A DNA stretch of 64,000 nt from Chlorogloeopsis sp038404745 (lineage in GTDB: Bacteria > Cyanobacteriota > Cyanobacteriia > Cyanobacteriales > Nostocaceae): the NCBI RefSeq assembly GCF_038404745.2, contig NZ_JAYKTT020000081.1, positions 248,001 to 312,000 on the forward strand, written 5' to 3'. The notes beneath the pieces were generated by a model that was not told where the DNA came from, made no database searches, and saw only the letters and a list, made by a program, of their open reading frames with translations. A program made the position numbers and the translations under genes. Positions 56,082-64,000 of this stretch are shown one piece after another. Each line of letters begins with the position of its first letter. Positions within the stretch are counted from its first letter, which is position 1.

Positions 56082-58124
56082 TTATCCCTCCAATATCTCC
56101 AACAATTGGGCTTCATTAAACTGCTTAATTCCCAAAGATTGAGCTTTTGCTAACTTCGATCCTGCTTCTTCTCCCACAACTAAATAATCTGTTTTTTTGC
56201 TGACAGAATCAGTAACTTTCCCACCTGCGTTTTGAATCAATGCTTTTGCTTCATCTCTTTTCAAAGTTGGCAAAATACCTGTAATTACAAAAGTTTTACC
56301 AGCGAATTTTTGATTGCCATTCTTCACTTCTGCATCATCTTCTTTGGTAGCAAATTGCAATCCAGCTACTTGCAAGCGTTCAATCAAAGTTAGATTTGCA
56401 TCAATGTGGAACCATTGATAGACAGACTCGGCTATTTCGGCACCAATACCGTAAATACCTTCAATATCAGAAATTCGTGCTGCCTTTAATTGTTCGACAC
56501 TTTTAAACTTTTCTGTCAATGTTTGAGCAGTGACACTACCAACATGACGGATGCCTAAACCATACAATACCCTTGCCCAAGATTGATTTTTTGATTGAGC
56601 GATCGCATCTACCAATTTTTCTGCCGACTTTTTGCCCATTCGTTCCAAGTTACACAATTGTTGGGCGCTCAAGTCATACAAATCGGCAACGGAATGTATT
56701 AAACCTTTATCCACAAGCTGATGCACCAATTTTTCGCCAATACCGCGAATATCCAGAGCATCACGGCTCACCCAATGTTCAATTGCCCCTTTGAGGATAG
56801 CAGCACAGGAAGCATTGACACACCGAGTTACCGCTTCACCCATCTCCCGCACTACAGGTTGCCCGCACACGGGGCAATGACTGGGCATGACAAAAGGTTT
56901 TGTGTCTGGGGGGCGCAATTCTGTAAGCACGCGCACGACTTCTGGGATAATTTCCCCGGCTTTACGAACAATAACTGTATCACCAATGCGGATATCTAAC
57001 TGAGCAATGCGATCGGCATTGTGTAAAGTAGCGCGGGAAACGGTTGTTCCTGCCAGTTGCACGGGGCGCATTTCTGCTAGAGGGGTAAGCGCTCCTGTTC
57101 TTCCCACATTCACTGCAATATTTTCTACGCGGGTGGGTGCTTCTTCTGCGGCATATTTGAGCGCCACTGCCCAACGGGGAAACTTCTGCGTAAATCCCAA
57201 CTGTTCTTGCAGCTTAAAGGAATTTATCTTTACTACAACCCCATCAGTCATGTAGGGTAAATTCAGCCGCTCTGTATCCCAGTATTGGTAATATTGGGCA
57301 ACTTCTTCTATAGAAGAACACAGACGCTGGTTAGGATTAACCTTCAAACCCATCTTCTGTAACAACTCTAGGGCTTCCCACTGGGTATTGGCGATACTTG
57401 CATCATCCATACCGGGAATGTGCAGCGTGTAGGCAAAAAAATCTAGTCTTCTTTGTGCCACAATCCGAGAGTCTAACTGTCTGAGTGTACCAGCAGCAGC
57501 ATTGCGAGGATTGGCAAAAGGAGACTCTCCCGCTTTTTGTCTTTCTTCGTTAATTTGTTTAAACACATCTAGGGGTAAAAACGCTTCGCCCCGCACTTCT
57601 ACCCGTTCAACATTTTCTAGCCCTTCTAAATTTAACCGTAAAGGAATGGAACGAATTGTCCGCACATTCTGAGTGATATCTTCACCCATCACCCCGTCAC
57701 CCCTAGTTGCACCTCTGGTTAAAACGCCATTTTCGTAAGTTAAAGCCAGGGCATTACCATCAATTTTCAGTTCGCAGACATATTCTGCCTCTGTTTGAGC
57801 AGGTAGCTGTCGCCGCCAGCGTTGATCCCAAGTCTGTAATTCATCAACACTAAAGGCATTTTCTAAACTGTAGAGTGGGATATTGTGGCGCACCGAAGTA
57901 AACTGTGTTGCTGGTTTTTCGCCCACTCGTTGAGTAGGGCTATCCGGTGTCACCAATTCTGGATACTTGGTTTCTAGATCCTGCAATTCTCGATACAGGC
58001 GATCGTAAACAGTGTCCTCCATAATTGGAGAATCAAGGACATAGTAGGCGTAGCTTGCCTTCTGCAATAGTTGTCTTAGTTCCTGGATTCGCTGTTTTAC
58101 TTCCAATGCGATCGGTTCCACCAA
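56082..58124 (-). CDS. ligA: NAD-dependent DNA ligase LigA
   Basis: 680 residues, full length. Seen: domain Ia (YYVLDSPIMEDTVYDRLYREL), adenylation motif CELKIDGNALALTYENG (Lys of KxDG), NPRNAAAGTLRQLD, TGALTPLAEMRPVQLAGTTV (OB fold), a Cys4 zinc finger (CPVCGQPVVREMGEAVTRC...C), helix-hairpin-helix repeats and a C-terminal BRCT domain (KTFVITGILPTLKRDEAKAL). Known: seals nicks in replication and repair. It is monocistronic with hairpins upstream. Confidence 0.97.
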   Translation of the reverse strand: MVEPIALEVKQRIQELRQLLQKASYAYYVLDSPIMEDTVYDRLYRELQDLETKYPELVTPDSPTQRVGEKPATQFTSVRHNIPLYSLENAFSVDELQTWDQRWRRQLPAQTEAEYVCELKIDGNALALTYENGVLTRGATRGDGVMGEDITQNVRTIRSIPLRLNLEGLENVERVEVRGEAFLPLDVFKQINEERQKAGESPFANPRNAAAGTLRQLDSRIVAQRRLDFFAYTLHIPGMDDASIANTQWEALELLQKMGLKVNPNQRLCSSIEEVAQYYQYWDTERLNLPYMTDGVVVKINSFKLQEQLGFTQKFPRWAVALKYAAEEAPTRVENIAVNVGRTGALTPLAEMRPVQLAGTTVSRATLHNADRIAQLDIRIGDTVIVRKAGEIIPEVVRVLTELRPPDTKPFVMPSHCPVCGQPVVREMGEAVTRCVNASCAAILKGAIEHWVSRDALDIRGIGEKLVHQLVDKGLIHSVADLYDLSAQQLCNLERMGKKSAEKLVDAIAQSKNQSWARVLYGLGIRHVGSVTAQTLTEKFKSVEQLKAARISDIEGIYGIGAEIAESVYQWFHIDANLTLIERLQVAGLQFATKEDDAEVKNGNQKFAGKTFVITGILPTLKRDEAKALIQNAGGKVTDSVSKKTDYLVVGEEAGSKLAKAQSLGIKQFNEAQLLEILEG

Positions 58125-58163
58125 AATCTATCTCCCTCCATCAACAATCAATATCAGCAAACA

Positions 58164-58189
58164 GGTGCGTTACACCACGTTAACGCACC
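58164..58189. repeat. Hairpin in the VWA-ligA intergenic
   Basis: GGTGCGTTA and TAACGCACC form a 9-bp stem around an 8-nt loop, 40 bp upstream of the ligA start and 40 bp after the VWA gene. It is of a common cyanobacterial repeat type and may act as a terminator for the VWA gene. Confidence 0.55.
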
Positions 58190-58228
58190 CTAATGCATAG
58201 TGACTTCCAGCTAATAGCTTAAACAAAT

Positions 58229-59290
58229 TTACCGATGCCAGTCCTCTACTTCATAGAGGAAACGTGTTTTATCCATCAATTTGCGATTAGCAGAGGTACT
58301 TTGGACAAAAACAGCATATTTTTCCAGATTACTGGGTTTGATCCGAACTGTTCCTCCAACAGGTAGCCCTAACATTTCTCGTGCTGCTTCCCCTTCAAAT
58401 AAATCACCCGTCGTCCTCTCCATTAAAATTATTTCTTTATAACCTTGGATAGTTTCAGTTTTCGTGAATTCATAGAAACCGCGCCCGACTTTAAAATTTA
58501 AACCATTTTCTAAAACAAAAACTTTAATTGAAATATCTTTATCAACTTCTAAAATCTGGAAACGCCCTGGAGAAACTGCCCTTAAATCTGCTGCTTCGTA
58601 ATAAGATGTCCCCTCTCGCTTCATCATGGAATTAAATATCTGATTTAATCCACGACTCATACGTCCTTGATTAATTACTTCTTGTTCGTAGGCTTGTAGT
58701 TGTTCATCAGAAGATTGTTGATAACAAACTGCTAAAAATAAGTCAGTAATGTAGGAAAATTGGTCAAGATTAACATGAAAACCACCTGATTTTTCAGCTA
58801 GTTCTTTATAAAAAGGAGTGGCGTGGGAACGATTAAGAGCTTGTACTCCATAAACCATAATTTCTTGCTTGGCTAACTTATCAATCTCCTCCCGCCAATT
58901 CAATTTTTTGGGATTATGCGCTGGTGGATGAGGAATATCATCTCCAATTAAAACCAGTGATTTTGAGGATGTATCTGACCAATTTAAATCTTGTGCTTCA
59001 TGTAATACTAGTTCGTAACATTCTGGTGCATCACCACCACCAGTTGGTTCTACATTTTGGACAAAATCGCAAATAGCATCTACATCACTAGAAAGGTCAA
59101 AATTTTTAATTACATAAGTAGAGCCTTGATCGCAATAATCTCCGTGGGCGATGATCCCAATTTTTATATGGGGAATTTCGCCTATCAGTCGTGTAACTGT
59201 TTCTTTAATTTTTCTTCTTACCTGAGTTAGGCAAGGATACATACTGCCAGTGGTATCAAAGCTGAAAACTACTTCAATTTTGGTGTTCAT
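58229..59290 (-). CDS. VWA-domain protein
   Basis: 353 residues. Seen: a von Willebrand A domain at the N-terminus with the metal-site motif FSFDTTGSMYPC (Asp-Thr-Thr-Gly-Ser) and later EPTGGGDAPECYE, SLVLIGDDIPHPP. The second half (about 190-353) is not recognisable as a named domain. No signal peptide is present, so it is probably cytoplasmic. Known: VWA proteins serve as metal-dependent interaction modules. Partner and role unknown. Confidence 0.85.
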   Translation of the reverse strand: MNTKIEVVFSFDTTGSMYPCLTQVRRKIKETVTRLIGEIPHIKIGIIAHGDYCDQGSTYVIKNFDLSSDVDAICDFVQNVEPTGGGDAPECYELVLHEAQDLNWSDTSSKSLVLIGDDIPHPPAHNPKKLNWREEIDKLAKQEIMVYGVQALNRSHATPFYKELAEKSGGFHVNLDQFSYITDLFLAVCYQQSSDEQLQAYEQEVINQGRMSRGLNQIFNSMMKREGTSYYEAADLRAVSPGRFQILEVDKDISIKVFVLENGLNFKVGRGFYEFTKTETIQGYKEIILMERTTGDLFEGEAAREMLGLPVGGTVRIKPSNLEKYAVFVQSTSANRKLMDKTRFLYEVEDWHR

Positions 59291-59755
59291 AAAATTTAAT
59301 TCAAATTAGAATTGTTTAGAAGTTATAAACTAGAGACAAAAAATTCCCGAAATAAACTTGCAAAATCTCTTAATATTGCAATCAAAAACAGTATTTACAA
59401 TCAAAGATGCATACAGATGATTCAGCATTACCGAATGTAGAGACGCGATATATCGTGTCTCTACAAAAGTTTTAGCATTATGCAAAACTTTTTCATAGAT
59501 GAAATCAGCAAAATCGATGATTCAAAATTGATGATTCAAAAAGTTTCTGTTCATAACACCCGCTAAAATAGATGTCAATTCAATAGCTTAATCAGTGCAT
59601 TATTTAATATTGTAAAAATCAGATTAAGTGAAAATAATATAAATTTTATACTGTAAAAAAATATACTGTAGCAGCATATTTATTGAATTTATCTTGTATT
59701 AATTATTTAGCCAAAATTCAGAAAAAATACCCTTATTGTCTTCTGCCTTCTTGTA
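59291..59755. other. Intergenic, AT-rich
   Basis: 465 bp with a 30-bp palindrome (59436-59465) and short direct repeats of GATGATTCAAAA near 59517-59540. No gene. Confidence 0.5.
59436..59465. repeat. 30-bp palindrome
   Basis: TGTAGAGACGCGATAT and ATATCGTGTCTCTACA share one mismatch and overlap around an ATAT centre. It is a common cyanobacterial intergenic repeat. Confidence 0.85.
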
Positions 59756-60748
59756 CTAGCCCCCAAAAATACTTAATCCCAAACCGCTAGACAAAGCTTT
59801 AACAAAAGCGATCGCTCCTGGAGAATTACCTGCATTATCCAAGGGAGGGCTGTAGCAAGCGATTCCGCCTTGATGAGGTACTACAGCCACAAGTGTGCCA
59901 CTAATGCCAGATTTCATCGGTAATCCAATCTCTAGAGCATATTGGAAAGAAGCCTCATACATCCCGCAGGTAAACATGAGTGCATTGACGATGCGGCGGT
60001 GCTGTGGTGCAATTAATTTACTTTCACACGCCAAAAGTTTTCCTAGCAGCGCTAAATCCTCGACTCTTCCAGATAAACAGCATATTTGCTCGTAAGTATC
60101 AAGGGCTATTTCTGGATTCTTCACATACCCAGCTTGGGCAAGATTTTCGGTAATTGCTTGATTAATTTGAGAAGCTGCTGAACGTACAGAAGCCAGCATC
60201 ACCTCATCTAACTTGAGTTGACTACCTGCAAGTTGATTTAGCCAATCGCATAAACGCTGAGTGCGATCGCCGGCATTGTCTCCAGGCAACTTATCAGCAA
60301 GAGTAATGGCGCCACTATTAATCATCGGATTGCGGGGGCGTCTGTCATCAGCAAGTAGCTGTTCAAGAGAATTAAATCTTAAAAGCGATGGCTCAACTCC
60401 AACCCACTCAAAAACCGTCTTTGCCCCCAAATGCTCTAACAAGTACAGTAGCAAAAATGGCTTAATTGCACTCATCAGTGGAAATAAGCAAGCCGTATCC
60501 CCTACCGAGAAATCTTCCCCCGATGCACAATAGATATGAACTGCAAACCAATCAGAATTAGCTACAGCCAACTGAGGGATGCGTTCAGTCACTTGTCCTT
60601 GATATGCTTGCAATTTGGCTTGTTGTATCCAGGCTGATAACTCGGTGGTGGTGAGTGTTTCTAATTTTCTCAAAGCTGCTATAGCGATCAGAGTATTTAT
60701 AGTTAATGTAAAAGATGTACCGTAAAGAGTAAGCGATCGCCACCCCAA
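59756..60748 (-). CDS. glsA: Glutaminase A
   Basis: 330 residues. Seen: SxxK-type active-site region LMSAIKPFLLLYLLEHLG (Ser-Ala-Ile-Lys), NPMINSGAITLADKLPGDN, YEQICCLSGRVEDLALLG and the late MKSGISGTLVAVVPHQGGIACYSPPLDNAGNSP. Known: hydrolyses glutamine to glutamate and ammonia. The N-terminal 30 residues (MGWRSLTLYGTSFTLTINT) look extraneous or hydrophobic, so the real start may be further in. It is divergent from the thioredoxin-NHL gene. Confidence 0.93.
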   Translation of the reverse strand: MGWRSLTLYGTSFTLTINTLIAIAALRKLETLTTTELSAWIQQAKLQAYQGQVTERIPQLAVANSDWFAVHIYCASGEDFSVGDTACLFPLMSAIKPFLLLYLLEHLGAKTVFEWVGVEPSLLRFNSLEQLLADDRRPRNPMINSGAITLADKLPGDNAGDRTQRLCDWLNQLAGSQLKLDEVMLASVRSAASQINQAITENLAQAGYVKNPEIALDTYEQICCLSGRVEDLALLGKLLACESKLIAPQHRRIVNALMFTCGMYEASFQYALEIGLPMKSGISGTLVAVVPHQGGIACYSPPLDNAGNSPGAIAFVKALSSGLGLSIFGG

Positions 60749-60778
60749 AATTTTTTTAATTTTTAATTTTTAATTGTT

Positions 60779-62290
60779 ATGCCTCCCCGTGTCAGAGCGC
60801 CAGAATTACCACAAAATTACCCTTGGCTCAACACAGAAAAACCCTTATCTGTGAAACAACTCCGGGGCAGAATCGTTATTTTAGACTTTTGGACATACTG
60901 TTGTATCAACTGTTTGCACATCCTACCAGAACTGAAATATTTAGAACAGAAATACAAAGACAGCCTCACAGTTATTGGTGTACACAGCGCCAAATTTGAT
61001 CACGAAAAGGAAACCGAGAACATCCGCCAAGCTATCTTACGCTACGACATCGAACACCCAGTATTAATAGACAGTGGTTTTAAAGTCTGGCAAGATTATA
61101 CTGTGCGTGCTTGGCCTACCTTGATAGTCATCGATCCAGAAGGATACGTAGTAGGCTCGTTATCTGGGGAAGGAAATCTTGATATTTTAGATGAACTGGT
61201 AGAAAAGTTAATTCACCAACACCAAGAAAAAGGCACTATCAATTTTCAAGAACTCCAACTTACTCTAGAAAAACAGCAAAAACCCCTAATTACACCGTTA
61301 GCTTTTCCCGGTAAAGTCTTAGCAACAATAGCAGGATTGTTCATTGCCGATTCTGGGCATCACCGTTTGGTTATAACTACCTTAGACGGAGAAATTCTGC
61401 ATATAATCGGCACTGGGAAACCTGGGTTAGTCGATGGTTGCTTTCATGAAGCACAATTTTTTGCACCCCAGGGAATGACATTTGATGTAGAAAATCAAAT
61501 TTTATATGTTGCAGATACAGAAAATCATGCCTTGCGTCGTGTAGATTTGCAGCGCCAGACAGTAGAAACAATTGCTGGAACAGGTAAACAAAGCCGTAAT
61601 ATTTATCCTCACGGTGGTGCTGCTTTGGAAATAGCGCTAAATTCTCCTTGGGATTTACAAAAGCTGGAAAATAGCCTATTTATAGCTATGGCAGGGTCGC
61701 ATCAAATTTGGGAAATGAACTCAGAAAGCGGTACTGTGAAAACCTATGCTGGTACAGGTGCAGAAGCTTGTGTAGATGGTTCGCTTCATGAATCTGCTTT
61801 TGCTCAACCTAGTGGCATCACTACTGATGGGAAAGAACTATATATTGCTGATAGTGAAGTTAGCTCCATTCGAGGTGTGAAACTGGTAGAACCAAAAACA
61901 GTGCGAACTATTTGCGGTAGTGGGGCGTTATTTGGCTTTGGTGATACAGATGGGCAGGGTTTTGCAGTTCGGTTGCAGCACTGCTTAGGAATAGAATATG
62001 CTCAAAATTATCTGTGGGTTGCCGATACCTACAATCATAAAATTAAATTAGTTAGTCCCAATACAGGTAACTGCCAAACTATATTGGGAGATGGTGTGGC
62101 TGGTTTGGAAGATGGGCAGGGTAAGAATAGCCGCTTTTATGAACCTTCAGGATTGAGTGTAATTAATTCTTTGCTATACATTGCTGATACAAATAATCAT
62201 GTTATTCGACGTGTGGATTTACATACGCTGGTGGTGACAACATTGGAATTTGCTGGATTATGTGCTCCAGATGTATGTATCCCACTGTAG
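60779..62290 (+). CDS. Thioredoxin-like domain fused to NHL repeats
   Basis: 503 residues. Seen: an N-terminal TlpA/thioredoxin-like domain with the redox motif DFWTYCCINCLHILPELKYLEQ (Cys-Ile-Asn-Cys), HPVLIDSGFKVWQDYTVRAWPTLIVIDPEG, then from about 175 six NHL-like repeats (e.g. ADTENHALRRVDLQ, ADSEVSSIRGVKL, ADTYNHKIKLVSPN, ADTNNHVIRRVDL), which would form a beta-propeller. No signal peptide is apparent. Known: NHL-repeat thioredoxins (NHLRC2-like) occur in bacteria and animals; the function is poorly known. Confidence 0.9.
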   Translation: MPPRVRAPELPQNYPWLNTEKPLSVKQLRGRIVILDFWTYCCINCLHILPELKYLEQKYKDSLTVIGVHSAKFDHEKETENIRQAILRYDIEHPVLIDSGFKVWQDYTVRAWPTLIVIDPEGYVVGSLSGEGNLDILDELVEKLIHQHQEKGTINFQELQLTLEKQQKPLITPLAFPGKVLATIAGLFIADSGHHRLVITTLDGEILHIIGTGKPGLVDGCFHEAQFFAPQGMTFDVENQILYVADTENHALRRVDLQRQTVETIAGTGKQSRNIYPHGGAALEIALNSPWDLQKLENSLFIAMAGSHQIWEMNSESGTVKTYAGTGAEACVDGSLHESAFAQPSGITTDGKELYIADSEVSSIRGVKLVEPKTVRTICGSGALFGFGDTDGQGFAVRLQHCLGIEYAQNYLWVADTYNHKIKLVSPNTGNCQTILGDGVAGLEDGQGKNSRFYEPSGLSVINSLLYIADTNNHVIRRVDLHTLVVTTLEFAGLCAPDVCIPL

Positions 62291-62679
62291 TAAAGAGGCG
62301 ATCGCTATGATTTTAAAGGATACACACCCTCGTGTAATAGGCAGCAAAGGTATTTGAGTAAATTGTCTAATTCTAACTTTCTAAAATCTCTATCTCGAAA
62401 CGACTCCCATAATTTAACTTTTATTTGTGCCATTTTTAATTTGGCGCACCCTTGTATAGAAATAGTACAACCTTTACTCACCAGCTATTTGTACAAAAAT
62501 CATACTGAGTTATTTTAAGATAATTTGTATAAAAATAGTTATTAAACTAGCTTGATTATGAGGTTATTTTATAAAAACTTTAACTTAAGTTGATGTTAAA
62601 TAAATGGCAGATTATGCTATTAAACTAGTTTAAATTATGATGAATATTGGTCATCATAAATTTTTGTGCCTGAACTATT
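62291..62679. other. Intergenic, AT-rich
   Basis: 389 bp, AT-rich. No gene, hairpin or repeat of note was seen; the region just before 62680 should carry the promoter of the next gene. Confidence 0.4.
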
Positions 62680-63096
62680 ATGACTGATAAATTTATACCA
62701 CTAGACTGTGATGATGTTGTACTTTTGGGTAAAGATACATTTAAAGTTAGTAGATTAAAAGATTTAGTTGAGCAACACATTAAACAGAGATTACAACGAT
62801 GTGTTTATGAATCTAATAGTCTTGAGCCTGGTGTTTCTATAGTTGAGCTATTTAGTTTAATTTCTTTAGCTGAACACCAAATTAATCTCAATGAAATTCA
62901 ATACAACTATAGTATTAATGGTTATATTTTAAGAATTGGTAGCCAAGGCTGGCAAAAAGGAAAGCTAAAGATTGAGGTATGTATATCAGTTATCGATTCT
63001 AATCTAAATCAAGTTTATTTAGAGTTTCATCCTGAAGAAATAATAGAACATGATCCTCTTTTAGATGATATATATAAAATATTATCTGAAAACTAG
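62680..63096 (+). CDS. KGK-domain protein
   Basis: 138 residues. Seen: SQGWQKGKLKIEVCISVIDSN, the W-x-KGK motif that names the family, followed by YLEFHPEEI; a mostly helical/acidic first half. Known: KGK-domain proteins are small cyanobacterial proteins of unknown function. It is followed at 66 bp by a DUF952 gene on the same strand. Confidence 0.8.
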   Translation: MTDKFIPLDCDDVVLLGKDTFKVSRLKDLVEQHIKQRLQRCVYESNSLEPGVSIVELFSLISLAEHQINLNEIQYNYSINGYILRIGSQGWQKGKLKIEVCISVIDSNLNQVYLEFHPEEIIEHDPLLDDIYKILSEN

Positions 63097-63162
63097 TTGG
63101 GCAAACTAGCAGTTGGAATTACCAGATAGGTAGTACCTGCTCTATTAAGCTTATAAATTTTC

Positions 63163-63501
63163 ATGAACACCATTCTCCACATTACGAAACGAAAACAGTG
63201 GGAGCAAGCAAAACTTGCTGGCATCTACCAAAGCGAAAGCTTTGAATCTGAAGGCTTTATTCATTGTTCTACACCACAGCAAATAACTAGAGTGGCTAAC
63301 TACATTTTTGCCAATCAAACAGGATTAGTACTTCTTTTTATTAATCCTGAAAAGGTGAAGGCAGAAATTCGTTATGAAAATACTGAATTAGACGAACTAT
63401 TTCCTCATATTTATGGTGCCTTGAATATTGATGCTGTCTTCAAAGTGATTGATTTTGAACCAAATGAAGATGGATTATTTCGACTACCAAAAGAAGTATA
63501 A
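63163..63501 (+). CDS. DUF952 family protein
   Basis: 112 residues, standard for the family. Seen: ILHITKRKQWEQAKLAGIYQSESFESEGFIHCSTPQQITRVAN at the N-terminus (the conserved HITKRKxW start and GFIHCSTPQQ), then VLLFINPEKVKAEIRYE and FPHIYGALNIDAV. Known: DUF952 proteins resemble ADP-ribosyl-transferase-like folds; function is not established. It lies downstream of the KGK gene. Confidence 0.9.
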   Translation: MNTILHITKRKQWEQAKLAGIYQSESFESEGFIHCSTPQQITRVANYIFANQTGLVLLFINPEKVKAEIRYENTELDELFPHIYGALNIDAVFKVIDFEPNEDGLFRLPKEV

Positions 63502-63593
63502 AAATCAAAGGGAATAAGGAACAGGGAAAAGGGAACAGAAAAAGAAATATTTTCATGCCCTTGACTTCTGTCTTGACAATAGGGAATGATATC

Positions 63594-64000
63594 TTACGAA
63601 ATTCCCATAGACTGCAAAATTCTTTCTCGTTTCTTGCGTGCAATTTCTCTTAAATCAATACTCTTGTCAGTTTCATCAACGATTTCACCAGTTATCACCT
63701 CAAGTACATCTTCTAAGGTGATAACACCAGCAACATTTCCGTATTCATCTACGACTACGGCTAAATGTTCATGGACTTCAATAAAATCTTTCAACAGTAG
63801 ATCGGCTCGAATTAATTCTGGAACGAAGCGGACTTTCCGAGTTATAGTAACAATTTTTTGGTCATTTTTACCTTCAACAATTGCTGCTAGTAATTCTTGT
63901 TTTAAAGCAAATCCAATAACTTGATCAATCGAGTTATCAATTACAATAATTCGCGTATGCTGTGAGTTGATAATGTCTTTTTTTGCCTCTGCTAAAGTCA
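63594..64000 (-). CDS. CNNM/HlyC-type protein, C-terminal CBS part (5' truncated at window edge)
   Basis: The minus-strand frame is open to the window edge and reads ...TLAEAKKDIINSQHTRIIVIDNSIDQVIGFALKQELLAAIVEG... then VVVDEYGNVAGVITLEDVLEVITGEIVDETD and ends RERILQSMGIS. This is the CBS pair and hinge of the DUF21-CBS (CorC/HlyC/TlyC) family. The N-terminal DUF21 membrane domain lies outside. Known: members are linked to Mg2+/Co2+ efflux or membrane transport. Confidence 0.88.
   Translation of the reverse strand, partial: TLAEAKKDIINSQHTRIIVIDNSIDQVIGFALKQELLAAIVEGKNDQKIVTITRKVRFVPELIRADLLLKDFIEVHEHLAVVVDEYGNVAGVITLEDVLEVITGEIVDETDKSIDLREIARKKRERILQSMGIS

Overview
The window is chromosomal DNA of a filamentous, Nostocales-type cyanobacterium. 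Evidence: photosynthesis genes (psbZ for photosystem II, nblA for phycobilisome turnover, a BciB-type vinyl reductase of chlorophyll synthesis), a desC-desA-desB fatty-acid desaturase cluster, a kdp operon with a kinase-less KdpD, many GCGATCGC (HIP1) octamers, and tandem heptanucleotide repeats of the kind known from heterocystous cyanobacteria. The genus cannot be fixed from the sequence alone. No prophage, CRISPR array, rRNA operon or intact transposase was seen.

Layout. 1-8.5 kb: end of bciB, a glycosyltransferase, a PLP enzyme of the aluminium-resistance family, the three desaturases, and convergent to them proA with a small membrane protein. 8.9-13.4 kb: tRNA-Gly with its promoter, ribH, psbZ, and a DHH-CBS-tRNA nucleotidyltransferase fusion. 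13.4-21.3 kb: a LysR regulator with twin operator-like palindromes, a coiled-coil protein, a UbiB-type kinase followed directly by a PP2C phosphatase, nblA with an unusual leader, and a Ser/Thr kinase. 21.6-32.3 kb: anmK, then kdpA-kdpB-kdpF-like-kdpC-kdpD on the minus strand, a decayed histidine-kinase fragment and an FAD monooxygenase. 32.3-41.4 kb: priA, a group 2 sigma factor, an acetyltransferase, a TPR protein, a TonB-dependent receptor and a small ORF. 41.5-54.4 kb: a 1193-residue hybrid histidine kinase, acetyltransferases, truB, a DUF1963 protein, an alpha/beta hydrolase, a DMT transporter and a TetR regulator. 54.5-64 kb: a VOC protein, a nuclease-fold protein, ligA, a VWA protein, glutaminase, a thioredoxin-NHL fusion, KGK-domain and DUF952 proteins, and the end of a CBS-domain CNNM/HlyC protein.

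Functional links. The desaturases make 18:1, 18:2 and 18:3 membrane lipids in order. The kdp genes form one potassium-uptake operon. The UbiB kinase and PP2C phosphatase abut and are probably co-transcribed. Most other genes are ordinary housekeeping or accessory genes in short units.

Most notable. Low-complexity repeats of intergenic type lie in frame inside anmK, priA and the tRNA nucleotidyltransferase fusion. ProA has Val where the family has its catalytic Cys. nblA is preceded by a one-base-frameshifted small ORF, a six-codon ORF with a strong ribosome binding site, a hairpin and a CRP-like box. A histidine-kinase pseudogene sits beyond the kdp operon. Several families of dispersed palindromic repeats occur. 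I found no convincing wholly new multi-gene system; the nblA leader and the repeat-invaded proteins are the best leads.
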